From Pedobacter sp. (GTDB taxonomy: Bacteria; Bacteroidota; Bacteroidia; Sphingobacteriales; Sphingobacteriaceae): 18,477 nucleotides of DNA. Made by a program: the position numbers and the translations under genes. Below, one piece after another: positions 1 to 8,599 of this stretch (the first letter of the stretch is position 1; every line of letters begins with the position of its first letter). A model generated the notes under the pieces. The model made no database searches. It had not been told where the DNA came from and worked only from the letters and a program-made list of their open reading frames with translations. Where the stretch lies: contig JAQBOT010000334.1 of NCBI GenBank assembly GCA_028287885.1, positions 1-18,477 of the forward strand, given 5' to 3'.

Positions 1-663
1 TACTTCTGGGGACTAAAGACTGCGGGTATCTTCCAGAATGAAGCTGAAGTGCAGGCGTATAAGTCGGCAACTGGGTCGTTAATCCAACCAACTGCTGCTC
101 CAGGTGACGTGAAGTTTGTGGACGTGAACGGAGATGGCGTTATCAATACGAGCGACAATACCATGATCGGTGATCCAAATCCAAACTATACATTTGGAAT
201 TACCTTATCGGCCGACTACAAGGGCTTTGATTTATCTCTTGTTGCTTCCGGTGTTGCGGGCAATGACATCGTTCAATCCTATAGAAATCAGGCGAGCCAA
301 TTTTCAAACTACACCACACGTATTTTAGACAGGTGGCATGGTGAGGGAAGCTCGAATACCGTCCCACGGGTTACGGAAGATAACAGGAACTTGACCAACT
401 TCTCTGACTTGTATATTCAAAAAGGCGATTTCTTACGGATAAGCAATGTAACCCTAGGTTATGATCTGGGTAAGGTGTTCAAGAAAAGCTACCTGAAACA
501 AGTAAGGCTATATGCTGCGGCATTGAACCTCTACACCTTTACCAAGTATGACGGTATGGATCCAGAGATAGGATATGGTACAGAAGGTTTCTCATCAGGT
601 GTTGATTTGGGTTATTACCCGAGACCAAGGACCTTTATGTTCGGTGCAAACTTTAGATTTTAA
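1..663 (+). CDS. SusC-like TonB-dependent outer membrane transporter, C-terminal fragment
   Basis: This is the last 220 residues of a SusC/RagA-family outer membrane protein, which imports oligosaccharides through a 22-strand barrel with a SusD lid. The frame is open from base 1; a possible start at base 49 is only an internal GTG. Residues 37-66 of the fragment hold the family pattern VNGDGVINTSD followed by IGDPNPNYTFG, and the rest alternates like barrel strands, for example FDLSLVASG and LRISNVTLGYDL. The chain ends in FGANFRF, a terminal aromatic residue as expected for outer membrane insertion. The SusD gene follows after 19 bp, the usual order. The plug, TonB box and carboxypeptidase-like domain lie outside the window, so the substrate cannot be inferred from this part. 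Confidence 0.93.
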   Translation, partial: YFWGLKTAGIFQNEAEVQAYKSATGSLIQPTAAPGDVKFVDVNGDGVINTSDNTMIGDPNPNYTFGITLSADYKGFDLSLVASGVAGNDIVQSYRNQASQFSNYTTRILDRWHGEGSSNTVPRVTEDNRNLTNFSDLYIQKGDFLRISNVTLGYDLGKVFKKSYLKQVRLYAAALNLYTFTKYDGMDPEIGYGTEGFSSGVDLGYYPRPRTFMFGANFRF

Positions 664-682
664 TTACGCTGATTTTAAGATT

Positions 683-2275
683 ATGAAAGCTATAAAAATA
701 TGTGCAATTGCAATGCTCCTTGTATCCACAGGGGCATGCAAAAAGAGTTTTCTGGACACCGAGCCGATTACGCAGGTAACAGAAGAGAACTTCTATAAAA
801 CGCCACAGGACGCTTATAAAGCATTGGTTGGCTGCTATGATGGATTACAGGTGGTTTGGTCTTCAGGCGTGGCTTTGCCGGTTGCTGCGGAAGTGATGTC
901 TGACAATACGTTTGGCGGAACAGGCAACTCTGATGGCTTTGGTTATCAAATGATAGACGAGTTCGACAAGTCTCGTTCGCCTTCAGATCAAAACCTTTAT
1001 GAAAGCAACTGGTCCTTATATTACCGGGCTTTGTACCGTTGTAATATGCTGTTAAGTAAAATGGACCAGGTTCAGTGGGGAGCAGATGCAACCACCAGAA
1101 GCAGATATGAAGGGGAAACCCGTTACCTGCGCGCTTATTTGTTGTTCGACATGGTGCGTTTGTGGGGAAACATTCCTTTGTTAACTGCGCCTTCGGCGGA
1201 TAACTTACCTCAGAATACGCCTGATGAAGTGTATAAAGTAATTGCTGAAGATTTGAAGTTTGCTGCAGAAAACATTCCTGCACAAAGTTATGCCGCTCAG
1301 CCTGCTGCTGAACATGGCCGCGTAACCAAATACGCTGCAGAAGCACTTATGGCCCGTGTGTTCTTGTTTTATACAGGCTATTATGGTAAAGCCGACCTTG
1401 TAGGTACAGTTACGAAAGCACAAAGTTTAGCATATCTGGAAGATGTGATATCCACAGGTGGTTACGGCTTGGTAGAGAACTTCGCTAACCTTTGGCCAGC
1501 CGCCTCTGTAGCTGACTACGCCGGTGAAGACAACAAGGAAACCGTATTTGCAATTAAGTATACCTACACCAGCGATTATAACGGAAATACGGATGGTAAC
1601 CATTGGATGGTGATGGCTGGCATGCGTGAACAATCCTTTTTTCCTTATGGAAATGGATGGGGTGCCGAAACGGTGAATCCAAAGCTATGGAATGCTTATT
1701 CTGCCACAGACACGAGAAAAGTGGCTTCAATAATTTCCATCGCAGGGGAGAAAATACCCTTTGTAAATCAGCCAAAACAAAGAGAGTATACCGGCTATTA
1801 TGAAAAGAAATACAGTCCGATGATTGACGAGAACGGAAAACCACTACCGGAAAGTAATGGTAATACCAGCTTCCAGATCGGGCAGTTTCAGGATTATGTA
1901 TCCATCCGGTATGCCGATGTATTGTTGATGGCTGCAGAGCTGGGAAGTCCAAACGCGCAAACCTATTTCGATGCAGTTAGACGCCGTGCGCATCAGGAGG
2001 CGTTTACTCCACTGTCTGTAACTCAAGAGAATATTATGAATGAAAGAAGGTTGGAGTTTGCATTCGAAGGTATCCGTTATTACGATCTGCTGCGTCAGGG
2101 TGTGGACAAAGCCGCCCAGCAAATCGCAGAAAGCAGCACGGTACTCAACGGCGGTACTGCAGTTCAGAAAACGATATCTGCGGCGAACATTCTTGCCACG
2201 CAGGGACTGCAGCAGATTCCATACAATCAAATTAACCTGTCTAACGGCACGCTTAAGCAAAATGCCGGTTGGTAA
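683..2275 (+). CDS. SusD/RagB-family glycan-binding lipoprotein
   Basis: This 530-residue protein is the surface lid and glycan-binding partner of the SusC transporter just upstream. I chose the ATG at 683 because it starts a lipoprotein signal (MKAIKICAIAMLLVSTGAC, lipidated Cys19, then KK). An in-frame earlier start at 575 would lie inside SusC and add a non-signal leader. After the signal comes FLDTEPITQVTEENFYKTPQ, the usual SusD N-terminus with its first TPR-like helices. The C-terminal SusD_RagB region is clear: SIRYADVLLMAAE near residue 405 and NERRLEFAFEGIRYYDLLR near residue 452. Length matches the family (about 500-600). The binding surface, and so the ligand, cannot be read from motifs. 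The next gene starts 26 bp after the stop, so these genes are probably cotranscribed. Confidence 0.95.
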   Translation: MKAIKICAIAMLLVSTGACKKSFLDTEPITQVTEENFYKTPQDAYKALVGCYDGLQVVWSSGVALPVAAEVMSDNTFGGTGNSDGFGYQMIDEFDKSRSPSDQNLYESNWSLYYRALYRCNMLLSKMDQVQWGADATTRSRYEGETRYLRAYLLFDMVRLWGNIPLLTAPSADNLPQNTPDEVYKVIAEDLKFAAENIPAQSYAAQPAAEHGRVTKYAAEALMARVFLFYTGYYGKADLVGTVTKAQSLAYLEDVISTGGYGLVENFANLWPAASVADYAGEDNKETVFAIKYTYTSDYNGNTDGNHWMVMAGMREQSFFPYGNGWGAETVNPKLWNAYSATDTRKVASIISIAGEKIPFVNQPKQREYTGYYEKKYSPMIDENGKPLPESNGNTSFQIGQFQDYVSIRYADVLLMAAELGSPNAQTYFDAVRRRAHQEAFTPLSVTQENIMNERRLEFAFEGIRYYDLLRQGVDKAAQQIAESSTVLNGGTAVQKTISAANILATQGLQQIPYNQINLSNGTLKQNAGW

Positions 2276-2301
2276 TTAATCATCAAACAATTACACTCGT
2301 T

Positions 2302-3708
2302 ATGAAAAGACATTTAAAAATACTTGCAATGTTTATGCTGCCTTTGCTATTCGTTGCATGCAAAAAAGACGAGCACACGTTAGGACGTGTGCTTGATAAA
2401 TCAGAAATCCAATATTCTGTAACTCAGGACCTGCAGGCAGATCCGGGTGGCAATACGGTTATCCTCCGCAACAGCACGCCGGGAACCTTGTCCATGTGGG
2501 ATTTTGGAACCGGTACTTCAACGAGGATGGTTGATACGGTAAAGTTTGCTTTTGCCGGAGATTATGTAGTAAAGTTTTCTGCGGTAACTGGCGGACAAGT
2601 ACTGCAACTCGACTCGATAGTCGTAAAGGTAACTCAGGATAACCTGAATTACGTGAACGATCCCCTTTGGACCGCACTTACTGGAGGTGTTGGACAGGAG
2701 AAGGAATGGATTTTGGATACGCAAGGTATGTTCTTCGGCGGTCCGCTTTCTTTCTTTGGAACAAACAATGGTTGGCTTAAAGGCGGAGGACCATGGGCTT
2801 CCGAAGCTACCGGGTGTTATGGCACGGATTGCTGGACCTGGGGTCCGGGCACAGCCGACATATACCCGGACATGATGGCTCAGGGAGATTATGGCGTAAT
2901 GACGTTCAGCCTGAAAGGAACTGCCGCCTTCAAAGCAGTTAAACCGATGGAAAATAACGTTACTCAAAGTGGTACGTACTACCTGAACGTAAACAGCAAA
3001 ATGCTATCCATCAGCAATGCTACTATTCTAAGAGGCTATAAGCCTGCAAAGAACGGGATTAACGGCATCAGCAACTGGTCTAATTACAAGGTTATTTCGT
3101 TAGATGAAAACACACTGCAACTCGGTGTGATCCGTGATAAGGATGTTGATGGAGAAGGGCCGGCCATGATCGTTTACAACTTTATTACCAAGCAATTTGC
3201 GGCAAACTATAAGCCACCTGTAACTGGTCCGGATGAAGGCTTTGATCCGACTTTCAAAACTGGTGAACTATTAAATATGCTGGCAGGTACGGCATCGGGC
3301 AGATTATGGAAGATTGACGCTGGAGGTAATCCGGTTGACTGGATTGGTAAAGGTAAAGGATGGACTAAAACCCATGCGGACTCCAGGGACTGGGGATGGA
3401 ACAACACTTGGGATGAGATTGCAAGTGACTCCTGGATCCTGTTTAATCGCGTTGGTGGCTTGAAATATACCCGCAACCAACACGGGGTGATCACCAATGG
3501 TACATTTACGATCAATGAGGCGACCAATGAAGTTACCCTTGATGGAAATCTATTGATTCAAAACTCGGCAAGTTTCATGTCCCCTGTAAAGAATACCTTT
3601 AAAATTGTTAAAGCTTTCCCTGGAAAGGTGGAAACTAAGGGTATTTGGTTTGGTGTAGATTACAACGTTGATAAAGACGAATGGTTCGCTTTCCATTACA
3701 TATTGTAA
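2302..3708 (+). CDS. PKD-domain surface lipoprotein, probable glycan-binding protein of the PUL
   Basis: A 468-residue predicted lipoprotein of unproven function. The start at 2302 gives a clean lipoprotein signal (MKRHLKILAMFMLPLLFVAC, Cys20, then KKDE); an upstream in-frame TTG at 2269 overlaps the SusD stop and was rejected. Residues about 37-112 look like a PKD-type beta-sandwich: MWDFGTGTSTRMVDTV, then AFAGDYVVKFSAVTGG. The remaining 350 residues contain no catalytic motif I recognise and are rich in Trp, Gly and beta-strand pattern. They may be two diverged copies of one module (see findings). Its place directly after SusD is where SusE/SusF-type surface glycan-binding proteins are encoded, so that role is inferred from position and lipidation. 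The gap to the GH2 gene is 25 bp. Confidence 0.85.
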   Translation: MKRHLKILAMFMLPLLFVACKKDEHTLGRVLDKSEIQYSVTQDLQADPGGNTVILRNSTPGTLSMWDFGTGTSTRMVDTVKFAFAGDYVVKFSAVTGGQVLQLDSIVVKVTQDNLNYVNDPLWTALTGGVGQEKEWILDTQGMFFGGPLSFFGTNNGWLKGGGPWASEATGCYGTDCWTWGPGTADIYPDMMAQGDYGVMTFSLKGTAAFKAVKPMENNVTQSGTYYLNVNSKMLSISNATILRGYKPAKNGINGISNWSNYKVISLDENTLQLGVIRDKDVDGEGPAMIVYNFITKQFAANYKPPVTGPDEGFDPTFKTGELLNMLAGTASGRLWKIDAGGNPVDWIGKGKGWTKTHADSRDWGWNNTWDEIASDSWILFNRVGGLKYTRNQHGVITNGTFTINEATNEVTLDGNLLIQNSASFMSPVKNTFKIVKAFPGKVETKGIWFGVDYNVDKDEWFAFHYIL

Positions 3709-3733
3709 TTTTAAGCAGATTGACTATTAAGAT

Positions 3734-6169
3734 ATGAAACTAGATACTTTGAAACGAATATCATTCTTGCTCCTGCTCCTGGTTAGTTTTACAGGGCAGG
3801 CGCTTTTTGCCCAGCAGCAAGCGGCAGGCAGGGCTAACTTTAATTCCGGATGGAAATTCACCCTCGGTGATCAGGCAGGGGCAAGCGCGAAAAGCTTCTC
3901 CGATAAAGCTTGGCGCTCGCTGGATTTACCGCACGACTGGAGCATCGAAGGTGCTTTTGACAAGAATAACCCTGCAACGGCAGGTGGGGGCGCCTTACCT
4001 GGAGGCATTGGCTGGTACCGTAAGCAATTTACTGTGCCTACAAGCTCTAATGGTAGGTATGTTGCCATCGATTTCGATGGTGTTTACCGAAACAGTGAGG
4101 TATGGGTCAATGGACATTATCTGGGCAAGAGGCCTAACGGCTACATCGCGTTCCGTTATGTGCTTTCGCCATATTTGAACTACGGTGGCCTGAACACCAT
4201 TGCGGTGCGGGTAGACAACTCAAGACAGCCGAACTCCCGCTGGTACAGTGGATCCGGCATTTACCGGGATGTGAATCTGCTCACGCTTGACCCAACGCAT
4301 GTGGCTCAATGGGGTACTTACGTTACTACGCCAGAAGTTACAGCAGAGAAAGCAGTAGTTAAGCTGCAAACAGAACTGCAATCGCCAGCAGGAAAGCAGG
4401 TACAGGCTGTTGTACGTTTGGATATTGTAGATGCCGATAACAAGATTGTCGCAAGCACTTCTCAGGCATTAAAGCTGAACGGTAAAGCGACAGTTACTAA
4501 AACCCTGAGTGTGGAAAATCCTAAGTTATGGTCAACAGATCAACCTTATCAGTACACAGTGAAGACCAAAGTGCTCGTTAATGATAAGGTTGTTGATCAA
4601 TATACGACACCACTAGGTATACGCAGTTTCAGCTTCGATGCCAACAAAGGCTTCGTGTTAAATGGTAAAGCCATGAAGATCCGGGGTGTATGTAATCACC
4701 ACGACCTTGGTGCGCTTGGTACCGCATTTAACGTACGTGCGGCTGAAAGGCAGCTTGAGATCCTCAAATCTATGGGATGTAATGCGATAAGAACCTCGCA
4801 TAATCCGCCGGCATCAGCCTTGCTGGATCTTTGTGATCGCATGGGCTTTATTGTTATGGACGAAGCGTTCGACATGTGGGTAGAAAAGAAATCGCCCTTC
4901 GACTACCACCTGGACTGGACGAAATGGCATAAGCAGGATCTTAGCGATCAGGTGCGCAGAGACCGTAATCACCCTTCTGTAATGATATGGAGTGTTGGAA
5001 ATGAAATCCCTGAGCAGGGTGGAAAGCCTGGTGATACCACCGGACGTGTAATTGCCAGAGAACTTGCCGCAATTGTAAGAAGCCTGGATGCGAGCAGACC
5101 AACTACCACCGCCAACAACAATGTGGAGCCCTCTAATAACCTCATAAAGTCCAATGCGCTTGATCTGGTCGGCTTTAACTACCATCACCAGAACTGGAAA
5201 GACTTCCATAAGAATTTCCCTGGTAAGAAGTTGATTGCAACAGAGACGACCTCAGCTTTGCAGACACGCGGAAGCTACGATGCGCCGGCTGACAGTATGC
5301 GCATCTGGCCGATAAGCTGGGACAAGCCGTTTTTAACCGGAAATGAAGATCTAAGCTGTTCGGCTTACGACAACTGTTATACACCGTGGGGCTCTTCTCA
5401 TGAACAAACGTTAACGGCCTTTGAAAATGATCCAGTGGTATCTGGCATGTTCGTATGGACAGGCTTTGATTATTTAGGTGAGCCAACGCCTTACGTTTGG
5501 CCAGCAAGAAGTTCTTACTTCGGGATTATGGACCTTGCGGGATTTCCGAAAGATGTTTACTACATGTACAAAAGCGTTTGGACAAATGAGCCGGTGTTAC
5601 ATGTATTTCCGCATTGGAACTGGAAAGCCGGACAGACAGTTGATGTACTTGCATACTATAGCCAGGCCGATGAGGTTGAACTGTATTTGAATGGAAAGTC
5701 TTTAGGGAAAAGATCAAAGCAGGGGCAAGAGCTCAAAGTATCCTGGAAAGTACCTTATCAAGCGGGAGAACTAAAAGCGATCTCACGTAAAGGCGGAACT
5801 ACGGTGCTTGAACAAGTGATCCGCACGGCCGGGCAGCCAGCTAAACTGATCTTGATCGCTGATCGTAATCAGCTTAAGGCAGATGGAAAGGATTTGTCTT
5901 TTATCACGGTGAAAGTTGTTGATAAGGACGGGAATTTGATTCCAAATGCAGCAAACCGTATCGACTTTAGTATAGCAGGCAATGGGACGATTGCAGGTGT
6001 CGATAATGGGAGCCAGGTAAGTCATGAATCCTTTAAGGCTAATTACCGTAAGGCTTTTAATGGACTGGCCCTTGCTATTGTACAAGCTGGCAAAACAGGC
6101 TCTACGATACAGCTTCGCGCCAGCAGCACCGGTTTGCAGGATGCTACTGTTGAAATACAAGTGAAGTAA
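3734..6169 (+). CDS. Glycoside hydrolase family 2, probable beta-galactosidase
   Basis: An 811-residue secreted exo-glycosidase, probably acting in the periplasm. Signal peptide is residues 1-26 (ALFA before QQQ). Order of domains: GH2 jelly-roll with WVNGHYLGKRPNGY (124-137) and GSGIYRDV (173-180); immunoglobulin-like domain about 190-300; TIM barrel from about 305 with IRGVCNHHDLG and AIRTSHNPPA. The acid/base is Glu424 in WSVGNEIPEQ and the nucleophile is probably Glu504 in LIATETTSA. After the barrel come a DUF4982-like segment (about 615-700) and a C-terminal Ig-like domain (about 705-811), an arrangement common in Bacteroidota GH2 enzymes annotated as beta-galactosidase. Beta-glucuronidase or beta-mannosidase cannot be excluded from motifs alone. 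Last gene of the sus-like operon; a strong terminator follows 13 bp after the stop. Confidence 0.92.
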   Translation: MKLDTLKRISFLLLLLVSFTGQALFAQQQAAGRANFNSGWKFTLGDQAGASAKSFSDKAWRSLDLPHDWSIEGAFDKNNPATAGGGALPGGIGWYRKQFTVPTSSNGRYVAIDFDGVYRNSEVWVNGHYLGKRPNGYIAFRYVLSPYLNYGGLNTIAVRVDNSRQPNSRWYSGSGIYRDVNLLTLDPTHVAQWGTYVTTPEVTAEKAVVKLQTELQSPAGKQVQAVVRLDIVDADNKIVASTSQALKLNGKATVTKTLSVENPKLWSTDQPYQYTVKTKVLVNDKVVDQYTTPLGIRSFSFDANKGFVLNGKAMKIRGVCNHHDLGALGTAFNVRAAERQLEILKSMGCNAIRTSHNPPASALLDLCDRMGFIVMDEAFDMWVEKKSPFDYHLDWTKWHKQDLSDQVRRDRNHPSVMIWSVGNEIPEQGGKPGDTTGRVIARELAAIVRSLDASRPTTTANNNVEPSNNLIKSNALDLVGFNYHHQNWKDFHKNFPGKKLIATETTSALQTRGSYDAPADSMRIWPISWDKPFLTGNEDLSCSAYDNCYTPWGSSHEQTLTAFENDPVVSGMFVWTGFDYLGEPTPYVWPARSSYFGIMDLAGFPKDVYYMYKSVWTNEPVLHVFPHWNWKAGQTVDVLAYYSQADEVELYLNGKSLGKRSKQGQELKVSWKVPYQAGELKAISRKGGTTVLEQVIRTAGQPAKLILIADRNQLKADGKDLSFITVKVVDKDGNLIPNAANRIDFSIAGNGTIAGVDNGSQVSHESFKANYRKAFNGLALAIVQAGKTGSTIQLRASSTGLQDATVEIQVK

Positions 6170-6182
6170 AAGCTATTTTACA

Positions 6183-6223
6183 AAAAATAAGCCCCTGCAT
6201 CATCGATGCAGGGGCTTATTTTT
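6183..6223. terminator. Bidirectional intrinsic terminator between convergent GH2 and GH5-like genes
   Basis: Bases 6183-6200 pair without mismatch with 6206-6223: an 18-bp stem closed by a 5-base loop (6201-6205). The stem has a GC core (GCCCCTGCAT) flanked by an A run on the left and a T run on the right, so each strand reads as a GC hairpin followed by U residues. It lies 13 bp after the GH2 stop and 40 bp after the stop of the GH5-like gene on the opposite strand, so it can end both transcripts. Confidence 0.93.
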
Positions 6224-6263
6224 GACACTTTATGAAAGCGAACTATGATGCCTCCGCTTGTTT

Positions 6264-7370
6264 TTACTTTAAAGCTTCCGTTTTAGCTTGTTCTGTGATC
6301 TTTCTTATGAACTCCGTTTCCTCAGGGATATAAGGTCTTCCATCCTGATGGAAGATGTCGTGGAACCAAACCTTAGGTTCACTGCCATCAGTAAGCGGCG
6401 TATCCCAGGCATACTTAGTATTTGTTTTCCCTGAAACCAAACCCCAGCTGATCGCCCCTATATTCTCTTTCTTCAATACCGGGAGGGTATTTTGAAATGT
6501 ACTTCGGCGACTTCTTGCCATGTACTCTGTGCAGATCATCGGTCTGCCATGTGTTTTCAACAGTTGTATGACGCGTGTATGTGCCGTGTCTGGCTCATAA
6601 TCATGATAGGTAATGATATCTGAATTCAGCGCTTGAAAAGCGTTTAACTTTTCAAAATCCCAAGCCCAAAGCCCTGCAGAGATTGGCTGATCTGGGTTAA
6701 CGTCACGTGCCCAGCTAAACACCTTGGTCAATAACACCAGAGATGTATCGCGCTTGGTGTTGTTTCCCGGCTCATTGTACAAATCCCATAAAAGGATTCG
6801 TTTATCATGAGCGAAGCTCCCCATTATATCCTTAACATAGCCCTCAAGCGCATTGAACTCTTTGGGTTCTTTAAGGCGCACTCCAGGATCCTGCATCCAG
6901 CCGGAGTTGTGTATTCCTGCTTTAGGCGCGGGCTGCTTTCCTGGTTTTGGATTCCAGTTCCAGCAATCATCAAAAAATACAAAGATGGTTTTTATATGGT
7001 GTTTATTGGCAATGGTAAGGTATTGGTCAATGCGAGACTTGAATGACTTTGGACCTTCTCCGTAAACCAAACTGTGCAAGAATACGCGCATGGTATTGAA
7101 ACCGATCTTCTCGGCATAGCCAAGTTCCCTATCGATGGTCGCTGGGTCAAATGTGTCTTGCTGCCACATCTCCAACTGATTAATCGCATTGCTCGGAATA
7201 AAGTTTGCGCCAACAATCCACTGGTGCTGATTATACCAGTCATTTGCTTTTTCAACGGTCCAGATTTTTCCTTTTTGGATGGGCTTTACCTTTGCCACCT
7301 GTGCTTCGGCCGGTAAAGTAGAACTGATTATGAGTAAACAGTACACAAGTAAGTGGTGGACTCGCTTCAT
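6264..7370 (-). CDS. GH5-like (clan GH-A) secreted glycoside hydrolase
   Basis: A 368-residue secreted TIM-barrel hydrolase. Signal peptide is about residues 1-23 (LPAEA before QVAK). Seen in the sequence: WIVGANFIPSNAINQLEMWQ (51-70) as the first barrel strand, FNTMRVFLH (91-99), LLWDLYNEPGN with probable acid/base Glu200, and MICTEYMARS with probable nucleophile Glu282 near the end of strand 7. The two glutamates on strands 4 and 7 are the clan GH-A signature. Relatives in Bacteroidota are commonly labelled cellulase-family glycosylhydrolase or 1,4-beta-xylanase, but the substrate is not established by these motifs. It starts 30 bp after the GH43 stop and is probably cotranscribed with it. 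It runs towards the GH2 operon, with a shared terminator between. Confidence 0.85.
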   Translation of the reverse strand: MKRVHHLLVYCLLIISSTLPAEAQVAKVKPIQKGKIWTVEKANDWYNQHQWIVGANFIPSNAINQLEMWQQDTFDPATIDRELGYAEKIGFNTMRVFLHSLVYGEGPKSFKSRIDQYLTIANKHHIKTIFVFFDDCWNWNPKPGKQPAPKAGIHNSGWMQDPGVRLKEPKEFNALEGYVKDIMGSFAHDKRILLWDLYNEPGNNTKRDTSLVLLTKVFSWARDVNPDQPISAGLWAWDFEKLNAFQALNSDIITYHDYEPDTAHTRVIQLLKTHGRPMICTEYMARSRRSTFQNTLPVLKKENIGAISWGLVSGKTNTKYAWDTPLTDGSEPKVWFHDIFHQDGRPYIPEETEFIRKITEQAKTEALK

Positions 7371-7400
7371 AGTTGATTTGTTAAGAAGTTTATTATTTGG

Positions 7401-8558
7401 TTATTTAATCGTCAAAGATTCCAATTTACTACTTTTCTTTTTAACTCCATTTCCTTTTGCTGGTTTTGCTTCAATAACCTTGATTTCAGAAGGAATAGCA
7501 AGGGCGACACCCGCCTTTACAGGTAAACCGAAATACGGCGTTCCGTCCTTTTTCCAGGTAAACATCTGCATTCTCGGCGAGCGCTTGCCTCCACAGCCTG
7601 ATCCAGGTTCAGCGTTGGCGTGATACAAGATCCAGTCCTCTTTGCCATCCGGAGATTTGAAGAAGGAATTGTGCCCGGGAGCATAGACGCTATTCTCTTT
7701 ATTCTGTTCGAAAACAGGTTTTGCCGACTTTTTCCAGGACCTTGGATCCATCAGATTGCTCGTGTTTGATGCAGTAAGCATGCCCAGACTATAGAAATCG
7801 GTCCAACAACCACTGGCAGAGTAAATAAGAAAGATCTTATTGCCATGCCTCAACACCTCCGGACCCTCATTCACACTGACATGCGGTGGGTTGTCCGGAT
7901 CGTTAAGATCTCCGTTCTTTTCCCAATCGTAATCCGGGCTCGAGATCTTTACCCGCTTGCCAGTAAGCGTCCATGGATTTTTCATCTTTGCGATATAGAT
8001 ATTCTGCTGCCCGTTGATATCACCTTCCCAACCCGACCAAATCAGGTAGAGTTGCTTGTTGTGTCTAAAGACCGAGCCGTCTATTGCCCACTTATTTGAA
8101 GCATCCGACAGCTGCGCTTTGAACGTCCACTTGCCCAACAAGGGATCTGCGGATTCATTTTCCAACACATACAAACGATGATTCTGGTTCTTTCCGTCAT
8201 CTGCTGCGAAGTATAAGTACCACTTATTATCTATAAAATGGATTTCTGGTGCCCAGACTTCTCGAGAGAACTTCTTACCGGCGGGAGGTACCCAGATCGT
8301 TTTCTTTGGAGCATTGCGCAGGTCTGCGATATCTTTTGTTTTCCAGATAATGACGCTATCTCCCAGGGTGTTTGTATAATAGTAATATCCGTCTTTGTAG
8401 GTGATCCAGGGATCTGCTCCTGCAGGTAATATTGGATTGGTAAATGTTTTTAATACCTTGGTTTGTGCTGCCGCAAATTGCCCACAGAACAAGGCTATGA
8501 TCAACAAGATTCTAGTCAAAAAGATGAAATAGGATGGTTTAAAGCTAGGCTTGTTCAT
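7401..8558 (-). CDS. Glycoside hydrolase family 43, arabinofuranosidase/xylosidase-like
   Basis: A 385-residue secreted five-bladed beta-propeller enzyme that should hydrolyse with inversion. The N-terminus is a signal peptide, probably cleaved near residues 30-31 (FAAA before QTK). The three GH43 acidic residues are visible: Asp49 in PAGADPWITY (base), Asp160 in KWAIDGSVF (pKa modulator) and Glu231 in SVNEGPEVL (acid). FTNPILPAGADPW with EGPEVL resembles the exo-arabinofuranosidase branch of GH43, but beta-xylosidase is possible. The single catalytic domain fills the protein; there is no second beta-sandwich, only a lysine-rich tail after residue 365. It heads a two-gene unit with the GH5-like enzyme. 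Upstream lies the 18-19-bp repeat array rather than an evident TAnnTTTG promoter. Confidence 0.9.
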   Translation of the reverse strand: MNKPSFKPSYFIFLTRILLIIALFCGQFAAAQTKVLKTFTNPILPAGADPWITYKDGYYYYTNTLGDSVIIWKTKDIADLRNAPKKTIWVPPAGKKFSREVWAPEIHFIDNKWYLYFAADDGKNQNHRLYVLENESADPLLGKWTFKAQLSDASNKWAIDGSVFRHNKQLYLIWSGWEGDINGQQNIYIAKMKNPWTLTGKRVKISSPDYDWEKNGDLNDPDNPPHVSVNEGPEVLRHGNKIFLIYSASGCWTDFYSLGMLTASNTSNLMDPRSWKKSAKPVFEQNKENSVYAPGHNSFFKSPDGKEDWILYHANAEPGSGCGGKRSPRMQMFTWKKDGTPYFGLPVKAGVALAIPSEIKVIEAKPAKGNGVKKKSSKLESLTIK

Positions 8559-8599
8559 ACCTGATCAATATCGAAATTTTTAAGATATTATTAAGCATG

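Noticed and set aside
575..682. SusD start 36 codons upstream
   Set aside because: It lies inside the SusC reading region and would hide the lipoprotein signal that begins at 683.
768..1346. Long - strand frames inside SusD and other enzymes
   Set aside because: They are unlike any protein family, lie wholly under strong coding genes on the opposite strand and vanish as a group once those genes are accepted.
2269..2301. TTG start for the PKD lipoprotein
   Set aside because: It overlaps the SusD stop and adds 11 residues in front of a good lipoprotein signal.
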